Source: Maritalea porphyrae (lineage in GTDB: Bacteria > Pseudomonadota > Alphaproteobacteria > Rhizobiales > Devosiaceae). Taken from it: a stretch of 64,000 nucleotides of DNA. This document shows positions 55,127-61,353 of the stretch, piece after piece. Positions within the stretch are counted from its first letter, which is position 1. Each line of letters opens with the position of its first letter. The notes beneath the pieces are model-generated. The model was not told the origin of the DNA and made no database searches. It saw nothing but the letters and a program-made list of their open reading frames with translations. Made by a program: the position numbers and the translations under genes. Where the stretch lies: NCBI RefSeq assembly GCF_027213965.1, contig NZ_JAPWGX010000003.1, positions 620,001 to 684,000 on the forward strand, written 5' to 3'.

Positions 55127-56803
55127 TTACATCTCCGAATTCAAAAGGTTGCCGATGCGGTATGATGCTGAACCAACGCTGGATTCGATATATGCCGCTT
55201 CAACCAAACTTGCCATTTCTTTGAGGTGATCCGAAGAAAGCTCGTACGCAATGGTGTGAATTGGAATTCGTGCAAACCGCAGGGTTTCTTTTACTGTAGA
55301 AAAGTCCAAGCCTTCGTTGGTTTCTCCATCGCTCAATACGAATATGATCAGTTTGTGATCTGGGTTGGCCGCACCGAAATTGATGAGTTCGTTTGCAGCA
55401 ACAACCACGGCGTCGTTCGTTGCTGTTGCACCACCAGCAGAAAGGCTTTCGACAGCTCCAATAAAGAGAGATTTTTGCTGTAAATTGAATTGGCGTACGG
55501 GCAGATCAATATTCACCGCATTGTTGTAGCTGACCAAACCAATTGCATTGCTCGCGGCGATGAGGTCAGACGAATCCACAAGCGCTTTTTGCAACTCCTT
55601 GATCCGTGAGCCATCCATTGAACCGGAAACATCGGCCACAAACACAGCAGCGATGGGCTTGCCACCTGACTTTTTATCTTTCCAGAGCTTTTGCGCTTGC
55701 TGGATCAATGACCCATCAGTGATATCGTAGCTCGATTTGTAAGTGGGATTGCCACCAAAACCAAAGTCTGAAATTTGGCCTTTGTTCTCAATAATGAATT
55801 TGTTGAACAAATCGAGCACTTCGCGCTCTGCTTCATCAGCTTGTGGCAGTGCATAGAGCGGGCTGTCATGGCGCACGCCAAATGGTACGAATTCGTAATC
55901 TGCCATGCCGGTAACATTTACCCAAGTTTGGTTTTCCATTACCAAAGCGTCGAGCACACCGCTGCCGACTGCTGCATCGCGCATTTGCAACGTATTCTGT
56001 GCAACGAATGGAACACCGAGCTGGAATGCTTCAAAAGCACTGGCCACATCTGGCGACAAGAACTCAGCCTCGTCACCTTGCGCAAAGGAGTGCAAAACCA
56101 TCATCAAGAAGTTCAAACCAGTGCTTGACTGGTAGGGGTTTGTGTACCCCATCGAGAATTCGCCGCTGGTGACTTCCGTAAGCAATTTCTGCAGATCCAA
56201 AACACCATCCGTTGTGATCAGATCAATTTTGCTTTTACGCACCACAATGCCTGCTGTGTTTGGCGCTGTAACAGGGTTTATTTCATCAACCGAAATGCCT
56301 TGGGACTCTATCATTTTACCCCAGAGCTTATTGGAAGGTGAAAATGCGTCCGGGACATTTTGTCCAGCAAGAATGAACTGCGCACCCAGGCCAGAGGGCA
56401 TTTTACGCACGGAAATGGCGGCGGTTTTGCCATTGCTTATGCTTTTGCCCATTCTGTTGAACCGTTCGGCCAATTCGTTATAGAGCCCATCTGTGCCTTT
56501 TCCCGACTTTTCCGAAGAGGTGAAAATCTCGACTGACTCTACGCTTGAACTGTCAGGCTGCCCAACAGTTATGGGGTACTCTGAAATACTTGGCAGGAGC
56601 GAAAGCAGGTTCGTTGGCGTTAGCTCAATGTTGGCGCGGACACGGTTTTCTTGCCGTGTGGGCTTGATATCCTCTGCGACCAGCTTTGCAATGTTTTCGT
56701 GTGCGGCTTCAGTTGTTTCAATTGGTGCGCCGCCACAACCGCTAAGCGATAGCGCGCCGGCAACAAGGGCAGTACCGACAAGTGCTTTCATGGTCATCTT
56801 CAT
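55127..56803 (-). CDS. VWA-domain lipoprotein with solute-binding-like N-terminal half
   Basis: An envelope lipoprotein of 558 residues from ATG 56803, preceded by AAGGAG at seven bases. The signal has a lipobox LSGC. The N-terminal half (about 60-320) reads like an extracellular solute-binding fold: VEIFTSSEKSGKGTDGLYNE, VTAPNTAGIVVRKS, SGEFSMGYTNPYQSSTGLNF. The C-terminal half (about 350-550) is a von Willebrand A domain with a complete metal site: DVSGSMDG, the threonine in GGATATNDAVV and LSDGETNEG. Such fusions occur in several bacteria without known function. It could bind an envelope ligand in a metal-dependent way. Confidence 0.8.
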   Translation of the reverse strand: MKMTMKALVGTALVAGALSLSGCGGAPIETTEAAHENIAKLVAEDIKPTRQENRVRANIELTPTNLLSLLPSISEYPITVGQPDSSSVESVEIFTSSEKSGKGTDGLYNELAERFNRMGKSISNGKTAAISVRKMPSGLGAQFILAGQNVPDAFSPSNKLWGKMIESQGISVDEINPVTAPNTAGIVVRKSKIDLITTDGVLDLQKLLTEVTSGEFSMGYTNPYQSSTGLNFLMMVLHSFAQGDEAEFLSPDVASAFEAFQLGVPFVAQNTLQMRDAAVGSGVLDALVMENQTWVNVTGMADYEFVPFGVRHDSPLYALPQADEAEREVLDLFNKFIIENKGQISDFGFGGNPTYKSSYDITDGSLIQQAQKLWKDKKSGGKPIAAVFVADVSGSMDGSRIKELQKALVDSSDLIAASNAIGLVSYNNAVNIDLPVRQFNLQQKSLFIGAVESLSAGGATATNDAVVVAANELINFGAANPDHKLIIFVLSDGETNEGLDFSTVKETLRFARIPIHTIAYELSSDHLKEMASLVEAAYIESSVGSASYRIGNLLNSEM

Positions 56804-56832
56804 CAAACAGCTCCTTCGTTGCGCCATAAGCG

Positions 56833-57621
56833 CTAAATATGAAATTTCTTCGCGCGGTCTGCCAACTCACGAAGTCGCAATATGGCCTCATCGTGTTCTG
56901 TGGCGTCCTGCTTTTGAATATTGGCGACTTCCACCAAGGTTTCTGCGAGCGCGGTCAATAGGGTGCGATTGGCTTCAATAATCTCGTTCATTTTTGTGCG
57001 CTGGGCGCTGACTAGTTCCATGCGTCGCTCAATTGCCAAATCGGCGCCCTGCTCTGGCATCGAATTTGCCAAGTCTTCCCGGTCAATTCCAGAAACGCTG
57101 CGCGCGATAACCACAAGATCAGAAAGGTTTTGAACCACTATGTTTTGGACGCGTTGGGCGATCTCTGCGTGCGAACTTACCGAAAGCGGAGAATCTGCGA
57201 ACCGCTTTGTTATCACCTCGTGGTAATCGTCCACCATTCCCAATAGTCGGTCAGTCTGCTTTGAGGCCTCAATTTCACCAATCTCATTCAAGTTCAACGA
57301 GATGGTGCGTATTTCGCCGAGAATGCGTTCATAATTGGCTTGTTCTTTGGCGGCGAGAACCCGTTGCTGATCTCGTTTTTCAAAACCAAGCAAATTGTAA
57401 CTAAAGGGAACCGTAAACGCGAGCACGGCAGAGATCGCCGCGTAGGCTGCGACCCAGATCAAATCGACCTGAAACCACCAATAAAATGCAGGCACAAACA
57501 ACAGCGAAACCAGTAAAGCCACCAAAAATATGTTTCGCACCGTTTGTTTCGCCCCTCTTGCTCTGCTGAGACGTATATTGGTTGGTTTTGCTTGAATTTC
57601 AACCCATTGCTGAACATTCAT
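56833..57621 (-). CDS. Two-helix membrane protein with long helical cytosolic domain
   Basis: From ATG 57621 the protein has 262 residues. A short basic N-terminus is followed by two adjacent membrane helices (about residues 31-50 and 52-79). A long helical region then contains TISLNLNEIGEIEASKQTDRLLGM and runs of heptad-like character to the end (IQKQDATEHDEAILRLRELADRAKKF). The size and layout recall the XpaC/TelA-associated membrane proteins, but I cannot confirm the family. The open frame continues upstream to 57888 but would overlap the divergent gene at 57705, so I choose ATG 57621. It lies 29 bases before the VWA lipoprotein gene. Confidence 0.7.
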   Translation of the reverse strand: MNVQQWVEIQAKPTNIRLSRARGAKQTVRNIFLVALLVSLLFVPAFYWWFQVDLIWVAAYAAISAVLAFTVPFSYNLLGFEKRDQQRVLAAKEQANYERILGEIRTISLNLNEIGEIEASKQTDRLLGMVDDYHEVITKRFADSPLSVSSHAEIAQRVQNIVVQNLSDLVVIARSVSGIDREDLANSMPEQGADLAIERRMELVSAQRTKMNEIIEANRTLLTALAETLVEVANIQKQDATEHDEAILRLRELADRAKKFHI

Positions 57622-57704
57622 GAGTTTAATCACTGCAATTAACTGCGCTTTTAACGTTGGCTGATAGCCTTTGATTTGGAAAAACAACGGAACCAACGGC
57701 CAAC

Positions 57705-58139
57705 ATGCCAAAAATTGATGCTGTCCTGTCGATTGAAGATCGCGCGAATTTGATGAACAGAGCGGCTGAAGCAGCAAAGCCTGCGTTTGCAACCACATTT
57801 TTGGATCGTGCCCAACGACCAACGGGCATGCTTCGTGCCATGGATCGCGACGAGTTGGTGAAATGGCTGACTGAGCTTGAAAGCTCAATCGAATTGGTGC
57901 GCAAACTGGTTCAACATTTGCGAACAGAAGACGGTGCGGACCAAATCACCCTAGCCGATGCTGATACTGCCGCCCATTCTGCGGCAAAAGCATCTCAGGT
58001 TTTATTGCGCCGTTGCCGCCTTATCGTTGAACACACGAAACCCGTTTCTGCGGATCCAGCATTTAATACTCTAGTCAACGAATGTTTGGATAAAGTGCAA
58101 TTCGTACATGATGACGCATGCGAGCTTGCCCAGCTCTAG
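57705..58139 (+). CDS. Conserved-looking helical small protein, function unknown
   Basis: A 144-residue, cytosolic, all-helical protein with no signal or membrane segment. The N-terminal part reads IDAVLSIEDRANLMNRAAEAAKPAF. The middle has MLRAMDRDELVKWLTELESSIELVRKLVQHL, and the C-terminal half a helix ending in ECLDKVQFVHDDACELAQL. I do not recognise a family. It is divergently transcribed from the membrane/VWA cluster with an 80-base shared promoter region, so it may be regulated with it or contribute to it. Codon use is like that of its neighbours. Confidence 0.6.
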   Translation: MPKIDAVLSIEDRANLMNRAAEAAKPAFATTFLDRAQRPTGMLRAMDRDELVKWLTELESSIELVRKLVQHLRTEDGADQITLADADTAAHSAAKASQVLLRRCRLIVEHTKPVSADPAFNTLVNECLDKVQFVHDDACELAQL

Positions 58140-58177
58140 CGGGCATCAAAACCATGGCCATGTTTGGGTTTTTATCA

Positions 58178-58268
58178 TGGCGGGTGGGGAGGGATTCGAA
58201 CCCCCGGAACGCTTGCACGCTCGCCGGTTTTCAAGACCGGTGCATTCAACCAGCTCTGCCACCCACCC
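58178..58268 (-). tRNA. tRNA-Ser (anticodon TGA)
   Basis: The minus strand folds into a 91-base tRNA including an encoded CCA. The acceptor GGGTGGG pairs with CCCACCC, the D-arm begins TGGCAGAGCTGG, and the anticodon stem-loop reads CCGGTCTTGAAAACCGG with anticodon TGA. A long variable arm follows (CGAGCGTGCAAGCG region), and the T-arm is GGGGGTTCGAATCCCTC. The long variable arm and TGA anticodon make it serine, decoding UCA (and UCG by wobble). Confidence 0.95.
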
Positions 58269-58400
58269 GCAATGATGGAGCGTGATCTAACGTAGTGCGC
58301 CACAAGTTGCAAGGGGTAAATCGATATAAAATTCAATTGTTGGGCTCAAATGCGCGAACGCCCCACTTTGCCTACAATTTTTGACGCACGAAACAACCAA

Positions 58401-58423
58401 GCGAGAGGGTTCGCCCCCCTCGC
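58401..58423 (-). terminator. Hairpin downstream of the TerC gene
   Basis: GCGAGAGGG and CCCCCCTCGC pair around a TTCG tetraloop with one mismatch, 22 bases beyond the stop of the minus-strand TerC gene. On that strand it lacks a clear U-run, so it may be a partial terminator or a stabilising 3' structure. Confidence 0.45.
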
Positions 58424-58444
58424 CTTTGCAGTGCATTTGGATTT

Positions 58445-59170
58445 CTAGCTTTGTTTTTGGCGTTTTTTGCGTAGTGAAATCAATATATTGATCGATTCGA
58501 CGCCAGTTGCGAATGCCATAGCGAAATAGATATATCCTTTTGGAATATGAAACCCAATGCCGTCCGCAACGAGAGACATACCAATGAGCATCAAAAACGC
58601 CAAAGCGAGCATTTTGGTTGTTGGGTGCTCAGCAATAAACTTGGAAATTGGAATTGACCCAACATACATGACAAACATTGCAATAGTGACCGCTGCAACC
58701 ATGACGGGCACATGCTGGGCCATGCCGATTGCGGTGACGATTGAATCGACAGAAAAGACGATGTCAATAATGATAATCTGACCGATAATGGCCATAAATG
58801 TGGCGCCAACTTTGGATTTGGGTTCATCCCCATGCGGGTCTTCCACTGCTTGGTGGATTTCATGGGTCGCTTTGTAGAGCAGGAATAATCCTCCGGCGAT
58901 CAAGATGACGTCTCGCCATGCGAAATCATGGCCAAAGGCTGTAAAAAGTGGCTGTGTTAGGCCAATGATCCAGGCCAGGAGTGCCAGCATTACTATTCGG
59001 GCGACCAATGCCAAAGCGAGGCCAATTTTGCGGGCTTGATCTGCCTGTTTTTCAGGCAAACGCGATACAAGCACGGATATGAAGACGATATTGTCTATAC
59101 CTAGGATAATCTCCATGGCCGTTAGTGTGGCCAAACTGGCCCAAATCGCAGGGTCTGAAATCCATTCCAT
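58445..59170 (-). CDS. TerC-family integral membrane protein
   Basis: From ATG 59170 (GAGGGG nine bases upstream) the protein has 241 residues with about seven membrane helices. It matches the TerC/Alx family: TAMEIILGIDNIVFISVLVS with the acidic GIDN motif, AWRDVILIAGGLFLLYKATHEIH and IDIVFSVDSIVTAIGM with the second Asp motif. Family members move or bind metal ions (tellurite resistance, manganese). The 16 codons upstream in frame to 59218 lack a signal and are not used. No other ter genes are close by, so manganese or general metal homeostasis is more likely than tellurite resistance. Confidence 0.88.
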   Translation of the reverse strand: MEWISDPAIWASLATLTAMEIILGIDNIVFISVLVSRLPEKQADQARKIGLALALVARIVMLALLAWIIGLTQPLFTAFGHDFAWRDVILIAGGLFLLYKATHEIHQAVEDPHGDEPKSKVGATFMAIIGQIIIIDIVFSVDSIVTAIGMAQHVPVMVAAVTIAMFVMYVGSIPISKFIAEHPTTKMLALAFLMLIGMSLVADGIGFHIPKGYIYFAMAFATGVESINILISLRKKRQKQS

Positions 59171-59349
59171 TTGCCGAATCCCCTCGTCTTGAATGGTTTT
59201 GTGTGTTCGGTGGAGCATAATTCATATTTGAACGGTGTGAACTATCGATTTGCAGTTATCGCCAGCGGCTGCGTCACCATGGTGATTGGCATAGGGTTTG
59301 AATTGAGGCATAAGGCTTTGGTGCTTTTCACTCAGAGCAAGAGAGCTTG

Positions 59350-60495
59350 ATGCAATACGACATAGCAATAATTGGTGGCGGCCTAACAGGCGTTGCGGCC
59401 GCGCGACTGGCCGCAGAGCGTGGCTTCAGTGTCGTTCATTTCGCACCTGCGTTTGCCAAGGACTATCGAACATCCGCCTTGATGATGCCGACCGTCGACT
59501 TCATGCTTCATGCGGGCCTGATATCTGATCCGCATGCCTTCGGCACTCCACTGCGCAAAATCAGGATCATTGACGCCACAAGCCGGCTATTGCGGGCACC
59601 AGAGGCTTTGTTTGATAGTGCTGAGATAGAGATTGAAGCATTTGGCTACAATTTTGCTAATTGTGATTTGCTCGATGCTTTTTCACAGCCATCTCAACAC
59701 TTCGACGTCAAAGAAACTATGGTTGAGCAAATCAAGCAGGAAAATGGCCATTACAAAATAAGCAGTCAAGACGGCACTTCAGTATCAGCCACCATGCTCG
59801 TTGGGGCCGACGGCAAAAAATCAAAGGTGCGTGATAGTCTTGGTTTCGCATCACATACAACACCGTTCAAACAGTCAGCATTGGTTGCTGATGTAGAATT
59901 TGACCGTGTTGAAAAAGAAACTTCTGTTGAGTTTCATTATGAAAACGGTCCATTTACGTTAGTCCCCGCTGGCGATAACAAAATCAATTTGGTCTGGCTA
60001 GATGACCATGAGGTTTTGCAAAAGGTCGCCAATATGCCAGCGGCAGACTTTGCCCAAGAGCTAGGAAAAAAATCGCACCATTTGTTTGGCCACGCAAAGC
60101 CTTTGACAAAGGCCTTTGTATTTCCCCTGAGCAATCTTGCGGTACCAGTTGTTGGCAAAGACGGTGCCTTTCTGATCGGCGAAGCGGCGCACGCGTTCCC
60201 GCCCATTGGTGCCCAAGGGCTGAATTTGGGCTTGCGCGATGTCGAAGACTATGTTGCGGCCATCGACGGACTGGTGCCAGGGTTTTCCGCAACTGACGCT
60301 CGCAACGCCAGCAAAAAGTATGACGATTTGCGCCAAGGCGACCTAAAGCGCACTGGTGGGTTTGTGGATGGGCTATTTCGGTCGTTGATCACCGAAATGC
60401 TTCCGGCCCAAGGCGTGCGACTGGGTGGTGTTTGGGCGCTGAAAAGCTTGAGCCCATTGCGCAAATTTGCATTTCAATTCGGCATGGGCCGATAA
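59350..60495 (+). CDS. UbiH/UbiF/COQ6-type FAD-dependent hydroxylase
   Basis: A 381-residue flavoprotein monooxygenase of the family that hydroxylates the ubiquinone ring. It has IAIIGGGLTGVAAARLAAERG (FAD-binding GxGxxG), TSALMMPTVDFMLHAG, LVGADGKKSKVRDSLGF (the DG motif) and LIGEAAHAFPPIGAQGLNLGLRDVE (GD-like site), all in the order of UbiH/COQ6 enzymes. The ATG at 59350 follows a TTG (59347) and an AAGAGAG stretch; I use the ATG. It has its own gene environment, not a ubi operon. The exact ring position it modifies cannot be read. Confidence 0.87.
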   Translation: MQYDIAIIGGGLTGVAAARLAAERGFSVVHFAPAFAKDYRTSALMMPTVDFMLHAGLISDPHAFGTPLRKIRIIDATSRLLRAPEALFDSAEIEIEAFGYNFANCDLLDAFSQPSQHFDVKETMVEQIKQENGHYKISSQDGTSVSATMLVGADGKKSKVRDSLGFASHTTPFKQSALVADVEFDRVEKETSVEFHYENGPFTLVPAGDNKINLVWLDDHEVLQKVANMPAADFAQELGKKSHHLFGHAKPLTKAFVFPLSNLAVPVVGKDGAFLIGEAAHAFPPIGAQGLNLGLRDVEDYVAAIDGLVPGFSATDARNASKKYDDLRQGDLKRTGGFVDGLFRSLITEMLPAQGVRLGGVWALKSLSPLRKFAFQFGMGR

Positions 60496-60521
60496 AAAAA
60501 GGGCCGCCAAAGCGACCCTTT
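60494..60521 (-). terminator. Intrinsic terminator for the IalB gene
   Basis: On the minus strand, GAAAGGGTCGC and GCGGCCCTTT pair around TTTG and are followed by a run of Ts. It lies 28 bases beyond the stop of the minus-strand IalB gene. It also overlaps the stop codon of the convergent hydroxylase gene, so it can serve both directions, more strongly the minus one. Confidence 0.75.
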
Positions 60522-60548
60522 CAAACTCAAACAATTCAAAGCAAACTC

Positions 60549-61193
60549 TTAGTTCCCGTCAGTTGGAGCTGGAGCTTCTGTAGCTTGTTTTTCTTGTCTG
60601 ATTTTCTCAGCCGCTTCTTGCAGTTGTTGCTGAAGCGCTGATTGTCCAGAAAGTTGATTTTGGAATTCTGAAGGTGTGAGTGCCTTGTCGCCCTCATAAA
60701 CCGCGGTAAAGCCGTTCAAATCAATATCAATTGAAAGATCCTTGAATGCCCGGTTTTTTGCGGTCATTGTCAGTTTTGCACCACGCTTAAGAGACTCCAA
60801 GAAGGCGTTTGGCATATTGGAGTGGCTGGTGCATTTGGTCGGATCACAAGTCGCCCACGGCGTATAGAATGGCTTTGCACCATCAATCTGCCACTTTAGG
60901 TTGAACAGCAAAGAAATCGCCAGAGGCATTTCTGCTTGCACAAAATAACGATTTTTGGATGATGGATCGTCGCGGAATGTGAATGCGCCGATCTTGGTTG
61001 AGCCTGCAAATACAACTTGACGCACAATGCACGCCTTTTCGCCAGACTTCAATTTGTCACATACTTTGACCCAGTTGTCTTCAGGATTAACTGGTTGCTG
61101 TGCAGCCGCGTCTTGCGCGTGTGCTGCGCCAGCAAACAAGGCCAATGCGGCAAAAACTGCCAACGGTGCGAATTTGTTTTTCATCTTATTCAT
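60549..61193 (-). CDS. Invasion-associated locus B (IalB) family periplasmic protein
   Basis: From ATG 61193 (CAGGGA upstream) it is 214 residues with a clear signal peptide (KFAPLAVFAALALFAGAAHA, cleavage before QDAAAQ). The mature part has WVKVCDKLKSGEKACIVRQ, SKNRYFVQAEMPLAISLLFNLKW, and a Cys pair in TPWATCDPTKCTSH, the pattern of the IalB family of alphaproteobacteria. Named from Bartonella, where it affects erythrocyte invasion, the family is widespread in free-living species and its biochemical role is open. The C-terminus is Gln- and Ala-rich (QSALQQQLQEAAEKIRQ). Confidence 0.88.
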   Translation of the reverse strand: MNKMKNKFAPLAVFAALALFAGAAHAQDAAAQQPVNPEDNWVKVCDKLKSGEKACIVRQVVFAGSTKIGAFTFRDDPSSKNRYFVQAEMPLAISLLFNLKWQIDGAKPFYTPWATCDPTKCTSHSNMPNAFLESLKRGAKLTMTAKNRAFKDLSIDIDLNGFTAVYEGDKALTPSEFQNQLSGQSALQQQLQEAAEKIRQEKQATEAPAPTDGN

Positions 61194-61353
61194 TGCATTC
61201 CCTGATTGCAGCGCAAGGCAATTTTCATTGACAATCCTGCGCGCCAAAATTCTGTCCCTTTTGAACCCTCAATTCGGGCAATAACATGACGGTTTGACCA
61301 ATCCAACGGATTTTCTTTCAAATGGTTGATAGCGTGAAAGAAATGGAATGCAT

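Noticed and set aside
57622-57888. Longer start for the two-helix membrane protein
   Set aside because: The extension would overlap the divergent gene at 57705 and has no protein-like character.
58445-59170. Tellurite resistance locus together with the VWA cluster
   Set aside because: TerC is separated from the cluster by a tRNA gene and a hairpin, and no terA, terB, terD or telA gene is seen.
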